Source of the DNA: Acidobacteriota bacterium
Lineage (GTDB): Bacteria > Acidobacteriota > Thermoanaerobaculia > Multivoradales > Multivoraceae
DNA: 38,250 bases
Reading direction: 5' to 3'
Assembly (NCBI GenBank): GCA_026708285.1
Contig: JAPOVF010000311.1
Span: 1-38,250 of the forward strand
Shown here: positions 1 to 9,467 of the stretch, one piece after another
How the letters are laid out: each line of letters begins with the position of its first letter
How positions within the stretch are numbered: position 1 is the stretch's first letter
Position numbers and translations under genes: made by a program
Notes under the pieces: model-generated
Databases searched by the model: none
The model's input: the letters and a program-made list of their open reading frames with translations, nothing else
Told to the model about the DNA's origin: nothing

Positions 1-35
1 ACGAACGCCAGTTGCTCAGGAGGAGTTCCGATCCG

Positions 36-1454
36 TTAGTCGGCCTGCAGTTCCCTGCCGATCTCCAGCACGCGGTCCAGGACCTGCATGACGTCGTCCT
101 CGGTGGTGCGGGTGTTCAGCACGCAGAACCGCAGTGAGAACCGGTCGCCGAGCCGTGTGGAGGCGATCATCGCGAATCCGGACTGGACGATGCGGTCCTG
201 GATCTGGCGGTTCAGTTCGTCGAGGCTCTCTTCCGAAACGGGTGGCTCCGTGGCAAGGCCCCGGTAGCGAAAGCAGACCACGCCCAGGCTCGGCGGCGCC
301 AGAAGTTCGAGTTCGTCTTCGCGTGCGATCCGATCCGCCGCCTTCGCGGCGATGCACATAGCCGCGGTGATGGCTTGCCGGTGCGCGGCCAGGCCGTAGC
401 GCTGGACCGACAGCCAGACGCGCAGGGCGCGAAACGCGCGGGTGAGTTGCAGCCCGCGGTTGCAGAAGTTCACCTGCTGGCTGCCGAGATCGGTGTCCTG
501 CATGTAGTCGGGCAGGATGCGGAAGGCGGATTCCAGGCGGGTGACGTCGCGGGCCATGAGGCAGCCTGTCTCGTAGGGCTGCATGAGCCACTTGTGCGGG
601 TCGAGCGTCACGCTGTCGGCGAGTTCGAGGCCCTGGAGCAGAGGTCGGGCTTCGGGATCGAGGACGGCGAAGCCGCCGTACGCAGCGTCGATGTGGTTCC
701 AGAGCCCCTCCGCCCGAGCGATCTCCGCCAGCTCCACCAGGGGATCGATGGCGCCGGTGTTCGTCGTGCCGGCGTTCGCCACGAGGCAGAACGGTTCCAG
801 GCCCGCCTCGCGGTCACGATGCACGGCTTCCAGGAGGGTCGCCGGAACGATCCGGAACTCCTCGTCGGTGGCCAGGACCCGTATCCGGGCCGGGTCGACT
901 CCGGCTATCCGCGCGGCGCGCCCCACCGAGCCGTGGGCCTGGTCGGAGACGTAGACCACTCCGCGCCGCGGGTTGCCGGCTGCCTCGCGCGCCGCGACGA
1001 CGGCCAGCAGATTGGCGGCCGATCCGCCGCTCGTGAACAGGCCGCCGGCTCCTTCCGGGTAGCCCAGCCAATCGCGGAACCAGTCGGTGACCGTGAGCTC
1101 GATCTGGGAGGGTCCCGCGGACGCCAGCCAGGTCCCCTGGAAGACGTTGTACCCGCTGATCAGGAAGCTGGCGAGCACCGAGGCCCATGAGGGGCTGGCA
1201 GGCACGAAGGCGAGAAAGCGCGGGTGGTCGATCCGCGCCGCGAGCGGCATCACGTCGCGAACCACGGTCTCGAGCAGCGGGTCGAGATCCCGCCCCTCCT
1301 CGGGAGGAGGTCCATCGAGCAGCGCCTCGGTCACATCCCGAGTCGCTGTCTGGAACGCCTTGTCGTCCCCCAGTTCGCTCAGGCGCTCGACGATGGCGTC
1401 GACCACCCGGTAGCCGGACCGGCGCATCTCCTCCGGATCTTCAAGAATCGACAT
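36..1454 (-). CDS. PLP-dependent group II decarboxylase (aromatic-L-amino-acid decarboxylase-like)
   Basis: 472 aa ORF, TAA stop at 36-38; motifs HPRFLAFVP, FTSGGSAANLLAVVAAR, HIDAAYGGFAVL, SVTLDPHKWLMQPYETGCLM (PLP lysine in DPHKW). Confidence 0.93.
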   Translation of the reverse strand: MSILEDPEEMRRSGYRVVDAIVERLSELGDDKAFQTATRDVTEALLDGPPPEEGRDLDPLLETVVRDVMPLAARIDHPRFLAFVPASPSWASVLASFLISGYNVFQGTWLASAGPSQIELTVTDWFRDWLGYPEGAGGLFTSGGSAANLLAVVAAREAAGNPRRGVVYVSDQAHGSVGRAARIAGVDPARIRVLATDEEFRIVPATLLEAVHRDREAGLEPFCLVANAGTTNTGAIDPLVELAEIARAEGLWNHIDAAYGGFAVLDPEARPLLQGLELADSVTLDPHKWLMQPYETGCLMARDVTRLESAFRILPDYMQDTDLGSQQVNFCNRGLQLTRAFRALRVWLSVQRYGLAAHRQAITAAMCIAAKAADRIAREDELELLAPPSLGVVCFRYRGLATEPPVSEESLDELNRQIQDRIVQSGFAMIASTRLGDRFSLRFCVLNTRTTEDDVMQVLDRVLEIGRELQAD

Positions 1455-1573
1455 GTCGAGTCAGACCTTCCTGGCCGCCCTGGTCCTGGACCGACGCGCA
1501 GAGCGGCAGCTATCGTACAGCCCTGACAAGCGCCGCTCTCAGCCTCCGCGCAAGGAGACCGACTCTTCTCCTG

Positions 1574-2149
1574 GTGTTCGGTCTCTCGATGTTCTCCTCC
1601 CTCGTCTACGAGGTGGCCTGGTCGCGCTCGCTGTCGCTCGTGTTCGGGACGACGATCTACGCCTTCACGGCGGTTCTCACGGCGTTCATGGCGGGTCTGG
1701 CCCTCGGGGCGTACCGCTTCGGAAGGATCGCCGATCAGACGAAGAAACCCGTCCTGCTCTTCGCGAAGCTCGAGTTCGCCCTTGGCGCCTGCGGCGTTCT
1801 TCTCATACCTCTCTTCGAGCTCACCTACGGAGTCCGGTTGGCCCTGTTCAGCCAGCTCCAGGGTTCTTCCGCGATGTTGTTCATCATGTTCGGCATCGTC
1901 TTCCTTCTTCTCATCGTGCCGACGGGAATCATGGGTGCCACGTTCCCGCTGATGACGAAGATCTACTCCAGGAACTTCGACCGCGACATCTCGGACGTGT
2001 ACGCGGTGGACACGATCTGCGCTGGCGCCGGCGCCATGGTGGGAGGCTTCCTCTTCCTGCCGTACCTTGGCCTCTCCCAGACGATCGTGCTGGCCGCCGC
2101 GCTCAACCTGCTGGCCGGCTTCGTTCTCTACCGGGGGCGGGAACGATGA
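1574..2149 (+). CDS. Spermidine-synthase-like membrane module (TM-only half); start codon uncertain
   Basis: Frame of ORF 1187..2149; LLLVFGLSMFSSLVYEVAWSRSLSLVFGTTIYAFTAVLTAFMAGLALGAYRFGRIAD ... TGIMGATFPLMTKIYSR is typical of the TM region of fused spermidine synthases. In-frame starts GTG 1574 or ATG 1589; upstream ORF overlaps the divergent decarboxylase and is unlikely to be coding. Confidence 0.75.
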   Translation: MFGLSMFSSLVYEVAWSRSLSLVFGTTIYAFTAVLTAFMAGLALGAYRFGRIADQTKKPVLLFAKLEFALGACGVLLIPLFELTYGVRLALFSQLQGSSAMLFIMFGIVFLLLIVPTGIMGATFPLMTKIYSRNFDRDISDVYAVDTICAGAGAMVGGFLFLPYLGLSQTIVLAAALNLLAGFVLYRGRER

Positions 2150-4305
2150 AGCCGAGGGCCCTTCTCCTGAGTGCCTTCTTCTTCTCGGGCTTTGCCGCAC
2201 TCGTGTACGAAGTCATGTTCACGAAGGGGTTGATTCTCTTCGTCGGCGGCACGGTCTACGCGTACAGCCTGATCCTGACCGCCTTTCTCACGGGCATGGG
2301 CTTCGGCAGCCTGTTGGCGAAACGATTCCGGAAGACGGATCTCGCCACGCTGTTCGCGTACGTTCAGCTCGGGATCGGCGCCTACGGGCTGCTCTTCGTC
2401 CCGATCCTGAATAACCTGGATATCGCGTACCTCGCGATCTACAACGTTTCGGGCGGCAGCTTCGGCGTCTTCCACTCGCTCCTGCTCCTCCTCGCGTACC
2501 TGGTCCTCCTGGTGCCGACCCTGCTCATGGGGATGACCTTTCCGGTCGTGAGCCGGTTGATCACCCGGGCCACGAACATCGGGACGGATGTCGGGAAGCT
2601 GTTCTGCGTGAATACGCTGGGCGGGGTTGCCGGCGCATTCGTGGGAGGTTTCGTTCTGCTGCCGGTGATCGGCCTGGAACGAGCGATCCTCGTGGCCGTC
2701 GCGCTCAACCTCCTCATCTCGGCCGTTGTTTTCGTCTCGGCCGGTAAGGGCGGCAGGGTCGCCTACGGCGGCGCCTTCGCCGTCGTGGCTCTTCTTGCGG
2801 CGTCCCTGTCCGGCGCGAAAGTCGATCCCTACCGCTTTGGTGTCTACCACCAGCACGGGAGGTTCGAGACCGCGAGCGAGTACCGGCAGGCTCTCGCGCG
2901 TGAGAGAGGCGCCGCCGGAATCTCGTTCTCCGACTACGGGCTGTACGGCTCCGTGGTCGTGAAGGAAGAGGGTCCGGTGAAGGTGCTGATGATCGACGGA
3001 AAGGTCGATGCCGGAACGGGCCTGGATGTCCCGACTCAGCTCCTCCTGGGGTACATCCCCGGCCTCATGCACCCGGACCCGAAGGGCGTGGCGATCATCG
3101 GCCTCGGCAGCGGGATCACCCTGGCCGCGGTCGAGAGTCTCCCGGGGGTGGAGAGGATCGACGTGCTCGAGTTGAACCCGACGGTCGTCGAGGCGGCCGG
3201 TTACTTCGAGGTCGAGAACCGGAACGCTCTCGCCGATGAGCGAGTCGAACTCACCGTGGGCGACGCGAGGGACGTTCTCTCCACGACCGATCGGAGCTAC
3301 GACGTGATCATCTCCGAGCCTTCCAACCCGTGGATCGACGGCGAGGTTTTCCTCTTCACCAGGGAGTTCTACTCGGTCGTGGCCGAGCGCCTCAACGCGG
3401 GGGGACTGTTCCTGCAGTGGATCGGCGCCTACGACTTCAATCCGGAGGATCTGAAGGTCTCTCTCCGGACTCTGGAGACCACCTTTCCCCATGTCCAGGC
3501 ATGGGCCGATGCGCGAGGCGTCGATTTCTTCCTGCTGGCCTCGAAGGAGCCCATCGCCAGGGACTACGAGGGGATCGCTGCCGCGATGCGGGAACCGATC
3601 ATCCGTTCCGACTTCGAGGCGATCTCCACCCTGTCGAACCGGGCGCCGTTCGAAGGCCCGGACGTCTTCTTCTCGTTCTTCGTGGCGGACGACGAGGCTC
3701 TCGACTCCTACGCTTCGGGCGCGCCGGTCAACACGGACAACCGTCCGATCGTCGAATTCAGGACGGCGAGGAACAGGGTGGGGCGCACGACGAGCAGCCT
3801 GGGCGCCATCCTCGAGCACACGAGTGGCGGCGACGCCTCGACGAAGGTCTCACCTCCCGTGACCGCTCCCGTCTCGGGTGATGCCCTGTCTTTCCTGGGT
3901 CTTCGCGCGAGCATCGACATGCCCCTGGCGGAGGTCGAGTACGCCTACGAGTACACGACTCGCGGTGAGGATTCCGCGAGCCTTCGTCTGGCGCTCGAAC
4001 TGACGAAGCACGTCGTCTTCGGCGACGGAGAGCGGCTCCTAGTTGTCCGCGGACACCCGCGAGAAGCGGAGCCACCGGTCGAGGAGTTCGCGGCGATCGC
4101 GAGTTCCCTGGGATCGGCTGTTCTCGGCACGATCGAAATCGAGGGGCAGACCCGCTACCTGACCCGGGGCGAGACGATCTCGGCGATGCTCTGGCACTGC
4201 AACCGGCACCTGTATGTGACGTACTTCGAGCATCCGCCGGGAGCGTCGACGCCGTCGATGTTCGACACCCTGGCGGGTGTCGGTTGTGCTGCGACTAGAC
4301 CGTAG
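2146..4305 (+). CDS. Fused membrane / spermidine synthase-like methyltransferase-fold protein
   Basis: 719 aa from ATG 2146 (overlaps upstream TGA by ATGA). N-terminal TM region FSGFAALVYEVMFTKGLILFVGGTVYAYSLILTAFLTGMGFGSLLAKRF; catalytic-like region IGLGSGITLAAVESLPGVERIDVLELNPTVVEAA, VGDARDVL, YDVIISEPSNPWIDGEVFLFTREFY. Confidence 0.88.
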   Translation: MKPRALLLSAFFFSGFAALVYEVMFTKGLILFVGGTVYAYSLILTAFLTGMGFGSLLAKRFRKTDLATLFAYVQLGIGAYGLLFVPILNNLDIAYLAIYNVSGGSFGVFHSLLLLLAYLVLLVPTLLMGMTFPVVSRLITRATNIGTDVGKLFCVNTLGGVAGAFVGGFVLLPVIGLERAILVAVALNLLISAVVFVSAGKGGRVAYGGAFAVVALLAASLSGAKVDPYRFGVYHQHGRFETASEYRQALARERGAAGISFSDYGLYGSVVVKEEGPVKVLMIDGKVDAGTGLDVPTQLLLGYIPGLMHPDPKGVAIIGLGSGITLAAVESLPGVERIDVLELNPTVVEAAGYFEVENRNALADERVELTVGDARDVLSTTDRSYDVIISEPSNPWIDGEVFLFTREFYSVVAERLNAGGLFLQWIGAYDFNPEDLKVSLRTLETTFPHVQAWADARGVDFFLLASKEPIARDYEGIAAAMREPIIRSDFEAISTLSNRAPFEGPDVFFSFFVADDEALDSYASGAPVNTDNRPIVEFRTARNRVGRTTSSLGAILEHTSGGDASTKVSPPVTAPVSGDALSFLGLRASIDMPLAEVEYAYEYTTRGEDSASLRLALELTKHVVFGDGERLLVVRGHPREAEPPVEEFAAIASSLGSAVLGTIEIEGQTRYLTRGETISAMLWHCNRHLYVTYFEHPPGASTPSMFDTLAGVGCAATRP

Positions 4306-4317
4306 ACTCGGCTGCTT

Positions 4318-7107
4318 CTAGAAGCTGAAGGCGACGTTGAAGCGGTACTCGGACGGCCTCTGGTAGGCGATGTCGCCGCCGCCCCTCCCGGTGGGCAGGC
4401 CCGACACCGGGTTCACGAACAACTGGGCGTCCCCGTTGAGCGCGTTGGCGAGTTCCGCGCCGACCTTGATCTCGTACTTGCCGGCGATCGGCGGGAAGAT
4501 CCAACTGGCATTGAGGTTCAGCTCCGTCGCGGTGTCAAGCTGCTTGGAACCCTGGGGATCGAGGAACTCGATCACTCGTTCCCTTTGGCCGGACACCGGG
4601 TGGGAAACGAAGACGTACCGCTGAGACTCCCAGAGCCGGCCGGTTCGGAAGCGGTAGTGGGCGCCCGTGGTCAGCGTGTGCTTGCCGATCGGCCAGCGCT
4701 TGGCAGCGAGCACGTTGAAGATCTCCGGAAACTCCGAGTTGTTGGCGATCGGGAGGTTCCCTTTGTTGCGGGTGTTCACATCGCTGCTGCCGTCGGCCCC
4801 AAGGCCGCCGATGGCCTGAATGTAGTTTCCGGCAGCCTCGGTGCCCTTCGCATCACCTGCGTAGAAGTTGGCGCGCAGGGTCCAGTTATTCCGGAAGTTG
4901 CGGTTGAGTTCGAGGATGAACCCGTCGTGCTCGCGCGTCAGGGGCAGGCGCGACGGCACTCCGTGCAGGGAGGACAGCCGGTTGACCTCGGCCTGGGTCC
5001 AGTTTGCCAATGCGAAGACCCGCCTTCCGTTCTCGTCGAACTGGATGGTCGTGGCCCAGATGTTGTCGTTCTCGCTCACGTTGTAGCTGGCCTTTGCGAC
5101 CCAGTTGCGGTGGAACTGCCAGTCGACGCCGAGGGTGTAGGCGTCGGAGTACTCGGGCTCCAGGTTCCTCGTTGCCTCCCTCCCGGCGCTGGCCACGATG
5201 CTGCTGTTCAGGATGTCGTAGGCCTGGGTCACGGGATTCCAGTTGAAGACCTGGCGGGTGTTCGTGCCGTTGGAGCCCTGGTCGAAGTTCTGGGTCAGTG
5301 ACATGTTGAAGAGATTGAGGTAGCGCCCGGCGGTACCGCGGATCAGGAGCCTGCCGTCGGCGTTCACGTCGTAGACCACGCTCAATCTGGGCGCCAGTTC
5401 GTCGTAGTCGTTGACCTGTTGCCCGATGTTGTTGTCCATCGACTGACCCTCGAGCCGCAGTCCCGCGGTGACGACCCACTTGTCGCCGATGTCGATGCGG
5501 TCCTGGACGAAGAGGGTGTTCAGCTCGCTCTCGCGCTCGAATATGCCTCCGTCCGGTGGCGCGTAGACCGTGACGAACTCCGGAGTCGCGAAGCCGCCCG
5601 GCAGGCTGTAGCCGAAGCCGCGGCCGCTGTACTCCTTCTCAGGCCAGTTCCGGGTGTCGAGGCCCATGACGTGGCGCTCGGCGCCGATTCTGAGCTCGTG
5701 GTTGTCACCCGCGAAGATCGTCGCGTAGGCGTTGATCTGCTGGCGGGGGCCGTTCGTGTAGCGGCCGGAGGTACCGCCGACGAGGCAGCCATTGAAGAAG
5801 AGCCGGGTGCTGAGGTCGTAGTAGCGGAAGTTGTTGTTGTCCGGCGTGTCCTGGTGTCCGCCGCCGAAGTCCGTCTTCTTGTGGAGGCAGTTGTCGGTGC
5901 GGATGTCCTCACTGTCGGCAATCTTGAACTCCGTGAAGACCTTCGGAGTGGCGCCCCAGTTCCACGACGCCGTGTTCAACTCGGCGGTCTCCCCCCGGCC
6001 GAAGAGGTTGAACAGGTCGCCTGTTCGGTTGCCCCCGCCCTCGCGGTAGCCCGGCGTGCGCACATAGGTCGCGGCGAGCTGATGGTCGTCACCGGGTTGG
6101 AAGTTGATCTTGGCGACCGTCGACTCTCCCTTGAAACTCCAGTCGAAGACAGGATCGGCGATGACGTCCGGGTTCGAGTTCGCACTGGCGCCCCGGATCC
6201 TGTTGTCGTACAGCTCTGCGTGGGCCGCGAAGAACCAGGCACGATCGCGGTAGATCGGGCCGCCCAGAGACATCTCGTAGTTGTTGATGAGCTTGTCGGG
6301 GCCCTCAAGATCGGGGTAGTCGCGGAATTCGCCGACCCAGGCCTGGTTCTGGGCGACGTAGTAGATGTCGCCATGGAGCACATTCGTGCCGGACTTGACG
6401 ACCGTGTTGATCGTTGACGTTTGGGTGCGCCCGTACTCGGCGCCGCGCCCCTGGGTGTGGACCTCCGTCGCGGCAACCTGCGTGGTTGCCATCCTGAACT
6501 TGAACACCCCGTAGTTGCTCGTGACCTGGCTGACATCGACGCCGTCGATGTTCACCGTGCCTCCGTCTCGAGGGCCGCCCATGAAGCTGTTGAGCACATC
6601 CATTTGCTTGGAGCCCGAGTTGGCCGGCAGTACCGCCAGGCTGTTGACGTAGTAACGCGAGATGAACGTCGTCAACTCAGCGGTTTCCGCGTCGATCCTC
6701 GCCGTCGCCCCGGGCTCGTACTTGTTGATCATGGGCGCTTCGGCGACGACCTGGATCTCCTCGGCCTCGCCGCCCCGCAGGGTGAGGTCGACGGCGCGGC
6801 GCGCACCGGGATCGAGAGTGACCGCGACTTCGTCGCTCGAACCAAGTCCTTCCAGCTCGGCGCTGAGGGTGAAGGCGCCGTCGAGCAGCAGACTGAAGCG
6901 GAACTCCCCGGCCGCGTCGCTGATCGCGTCCCTGGTGTTCTGCTGTCCGGCGAGCGTCACACTGGCGCCCGGAAGCGGATCTCCCTGGGCGTCGAGCACA
7001 CGGCCTTCGATGATTCCGGTGCCCGGGCCGTCGGCCCATAGCGGCAGGGCCGCGCAGGCGACGACGGAGAGCATCCAGATGCTGCGCTTGAGGGCGGCGA
7101 TCGTCAT
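4318..7107 (-). CDS. TonB-dependent receptor with N-terminal carboxypeptidase-regulatory-like domain (Oar-like)
   Basis: 929 aa from ATG 7107, preceded by GGAGGTGGAG; signal peptide; GIIEGRVLDAQGDPLPGASVTLAGQQNTRDAISDAAGEFRFSLLLDG domain; plug-like region VNIDGVDVSQV...TINTVVKSGTNVLHGDIYY; ends FNVAFSF (aromatic OMP C-terminus). Confidence 0.9.
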   Translation of the reverse strand: MTIAALKRSIWMLSVVACAALPLWADGPGTGIIEGRVLDAQGDPLPGASVTLAGQQNTRDAISDAAGEFRFSLLLDGAFTLSAELEGLGSSDEVAVTLDPGARRAVDLTLRGGEAEEIQVVAEAPMINKYEPGATARIDAETAELTTFISRYYVNSLAVLPANSGSKQMDVLNSFMGGPRDGGTVNIDGVDVSQVTSNYGVFKFRMATTQVAATEVHTQGRGAEYGRTQTSTINTVVKSGTNVLHGDIYYVAQNQAWVGEFRDYPDLEGPDKLINNYEMSLGGPIYRDRAWFFAAHAELYDNRIRGASANSNPDVIADPVFDWSFKGESTVAKINFQPGDDHQLAATYVRTPGYREGGGNRTGDLFNLFGRGETAELNTASWNWGATPKVFTEFKIADSEDIRTDNCLHKKTDFGGGHQDTPDNNNFRYYDLSTRLFFNGCLVGGTSGRYTNGPRQQINAYATIFAGDNHELRIGAERHVMGLDTRNWPEKEYSGRGFGYSLPGGFATPEFVTVYAPPDGGIFERESELNTLFVQDRIDIGDKWVVTAGLRLEGQSMDNNIGQQVNDYDELAPRLSVVYDVNADGRLLIRGTAGRYLNLFNMSLTQNFDQGSNGTNTRQVFNWNPVTQAYDILNSSIVASAGREATRNLEPEYSDAYTLGVDWQFHRNWVAKASYNVSENDNIWATTIQFDENGRRVFALANWTQAEVNRLSSLHGVPSRLPLTREHDGFILELNRNFRNNWTLRANFYAGDAKGTEAAGNYIQAIGGLGADGSSDVNTRNKGNLPIANNSEFPEIFNVLAAKRWPIGKHTLTTGAHYRFRTGRLWESQRYVFVSHPVSGQRERVIEFLDPQGSKQLDTATELNLNASWIFPPIAGKYEIKVGAELANALNGDAQLFVNPVSGLPTGRGGGDIAYQRPSEYRFNVAFSF

Positions 7108-7245
7108 AGCTCCACCTCCATGAGTGTCCGACCCGGAGATGGCAAGGGGCCTGGCCCTCTTCAACGGCCGGCTCTGCCCTCGTCTTCGACATCACCTTGC
7201 GCGATGATGCTCGTTGGGCAACCGGCCGTCACTCCTCGGGGCGGC

Positions 7246-7285
7246 TCCAACGTGGTTGGAATGTTCTTCCGACTGTAGCGGAAGA
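7246..7285. promoter_or_regulatory. Two adjacent perfect inverted repeats in the divergent TonB receptor / PQQ dehydrogenase intergenic region
   Basis: TCCAAC-GTG-GTTGGA (7246-7260) and TCTTCCG-ACTGTAG-CGGAAGA (7265-7285). Confidence 0.45.
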
Positions 7286-7337
7286 GCCGTGTCGCGTCTA
7301 CTGCCATTCTTGACACCCCCATCGTAGGGCGGGCAAG

Positions 7338-9467
7338 ATGGTGGTTCCCACGATGCAGGCTTCCATTCGCCTTACGCTGCGCCTGGTCTTCGTCTGTGGG
7401 TTGGCGTCCGGCTCCGGCGCGGCGCAGCCGGGTGCGACCGGTGGCGACTGGCGCACCCACGCCGGCGACACTTGGGCCAGCAAGTACTCGCCTCTGGATC
7501 AGATCGACGCCGACAACTTCGGCGACCTGGAGATCGCCTGGCGCTGGAAGACGGCGGATACCCATCTCGTCCTGGCGGACGGGAGCGGTGCGTCGGTCGT
7601 TCCGTCGCGGGTAGTGTTCGACCGAGTGGCAGAGGAGCAGCCCGACCTGTGGCTGCGGCGTCCGGGGTTCGGCGCGATGACCTCGACGGCGCTCGCGGTC
7701 GACGGTGTGCTGTACCTGATCACGAGCGTCGAGCAGGCGGCGGCGATCGACGGGCGCACCGGAGAGACGATCTGGGTTCACGACCCGCGCACCTACGAGA
7801 GCTCCGCGCTTCCGACCAGCAGAGGCCATCGGGGGGCGGCCTACTGGGAAGGAGACGGTGAAGCCCGCATCGTCTGGGGAACCGGCGCCGGCTACCTGAT
7901 CGCCGTCGACGCCAGGACCGGGGTGCCGGCCGCGGACTTCGGAGACAACGGGCGGGTCGATTTCGTCGCCGATCTGCCGCGCTCACCCCGCGGCCAGCCC
8001 TTCCAGCTACCGGTCGGCTCGCGCTCGGCGGCGCCCCTCATCGTCGGCGACACGATCGTCCTTGGAACGAACCACACCGACTTCATCATGTCCAGGGAGG
8101 CGGTGCCCGGCTTCATCTTTGCCCACGACGTGCGCACGGGGGAGCGGCTGTGGGAGTTTCACATCGTGCCGCAGAGCGCCGACGCGTTCGGCGCCGACAC
8201 CTGGGAAGACGAATCCTGGCGCACCACCGGCAACGGCAACGCCTGGGCCAATCTGAGCGCCGACCCGGAACTCGGCTACGTCTACGTGCCGACCTCGGCC
8301 GTGTCCCCGGACCACTACGGCGGTCACCGCCTGGGCGACAACCTGTTCTCCAACAGCATCGTCTGTCTCGATGTCGAGACCGGCGAGCGGGTATGGCACT
8401 ACCAGCTCATCCGTCACGAGGTCTGGGACTACGACACTCCGACGGCGCCGAATCTGCTCGACATCACCGTCGATGGACGCCGGATCAAGGCGCTAGCCCA
8501 GGTCACCAAGCAGGGCTTCGTCTACACGTTCGACCGGGTGACCGGCGAGCCGGTTTGGCCGATCGAGGACCGCCCGGTGCCGACCGACACCGACCTGGAA
8601 GGGGAGGTCATGTCTCCCACCCAGCCGTTCCCGACCAGGCCGCCGCCGTTTGCGGTGCAGGGCGCCCGGATCGAGGATCTGGTGGACTTCACTCCCGAGA
8701 TCCGGCAGATGGCGCTTGAAGCCGTCGGAGGGTTCAGGCTCGGGCCGCTCTACACGCCGCTGTCGCTACGCGGCACGATCTTCCGGCCGGCGGCGGGCGG
8801 CGGCGCCAACTGGTCGGGCGCCGCCGTCGATCCCGAAACCGGCGTGCTGTACGTCCCCACGACGAACGGCCACTCGGTGCTCCGCTTCCGCGACGGACGA
8901 GCATCGACCGACCTGCGCTACATCGCCGATCGCACCGATCCGGTCGGTGGGATCATGCGCGGCCGCACGACGTCCTGGGGGCAGTTCGAGCCTGTGGCTC
9001 GAGGTGTCGCGTTTCTCGACGGAGGCAACCCGATCCGGCAGCCGGCGATGCCGCGGGGGCTGCCGCTGTGGAAACCGCCCTACTCCGCGATGGTCGCCAT
9101 CGACATGACTCGGGGCGAGCACCTGTGGACAACGCCGCTGGGCCGGGGCGCCCGCTATCAGGACCACCCTTTGCTGCGCGATCTCGATCTGCCGCCGCTC
9201 GGGGGCGATCACAGCCGCGCCGGTTCGCTGCTGACCAGGACGTTGCTGATCCACGCGCTGAACACCGGGGGGACCGACGACGGTCCGCAGCTCGTGGCCT
9301 ACGACAAGGCCACCGGCGAGCCGCTGGCCGGGGTCGATCTGCCCGGCCGCGGGCTCGGCTCGCCGATGACGTACGAACTCGACGGTCACCAGTACGTCGC
9401 GCTCACGGTCAGCGGCAGGGTGCCGGAACTGGTCGCCTACCGGCTGCCTGCGGAGAGTCGACGATGA
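7338..9467 (+). CDS. PQQ-dependent dehydrogenase (quinoprotein glucose/alcohol dehydrogenase-like), exported
   Basis: 709 aa; signal peptide; GDWRTHAGDTWASKYSPLDQIDADNFGDLEIAWRWKTAD, VWDYDTPTAPNLLDI, FVYTFDRVTGEPVWPIEDRPVP. ATG 7353 is an alternative start. Confidence 0.93.
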   Translation: MVVPTMQASIRLTLRLVFVCGLASGSGAAQPGATGGDWRTHAGDTWASKYSPLDQIDADNFGDLEIAWRWKTADTHLVLADGSGASVVPSRVVFDRVAEEQPDLWLRRPGFGAMTSTALAVDGVLYLITSVEQAAAIDGRTGETIWVHDPRTYESSALPTSRGHRGAAYWEGDGEARIVWGTGAGYLIAVDARTGVPAADFGDNGRVDFVADLPRSPRGQPFQLPVGSRSAAPLIVGDTIVLGTNHTDFIMSREAVPGFIFAHDVRTGERLWEFHIVPQSADAFGADTWEDESWRTTGNGNAWANLSADPELGYVYVPTSAVSPDHYGGHRLGDNLFSNSIVCLDVETGERVWHYQLIRHEVWDYDTPTAPNLLDITVDGRRIKALAQVTKQGFVYTFDRVTGEPVWPIEDRPVPTDTDLEGEVMSPTQPFPTRPPPFAVQGARIEDLVDFTPEIRQMALEAVGGFRLGPLYTPLSLRGTIFRPAAGGGANWSGAAVDPETGVLYVPTTNGHSVLRFRDGRASTDLRYIADRTDPVGGIMRGRTTSWGQFEPVARGVAFLDGGNPIRQPAMPRGLPLWKPPYSAMVAIDMTRGEHLWTTPLGRGARYQDHPLLRDLDLPPLGGDHSRAGSLLTRTLLIHALNTGGTDDGPQLVAYDKATGEPLAGVDLPGRGLGSPMTYELDGHQYVALTVSGRVPELVAYRLPAESRR

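Noticed and set aside
1453-2145. N-terminal extension of the 950-aa ORF
   Set aside because: Out-of-frame reading of the upstream TM-only gene; the real start is ATG 2146.
2128-3819. 563-aa minus-strand ORF
   Set aside because: Antisense to the spermidine-synthase-like gene; no recognisable motifs.
4314-4325. 12-bp palindrome GCTTCTAGAAGC at the 3' end of the TonB receptor
   Set aside because: Perfect but short and overlaps the conserved SF-stop codons; no T-tract, chance likely.
7310-7339. TTGACA-N18-CAAGAT promoter-like pair
   Set aside because: Would overlap the annotated start; single weak match in GC-rich DNA, not supportable without transcript data.
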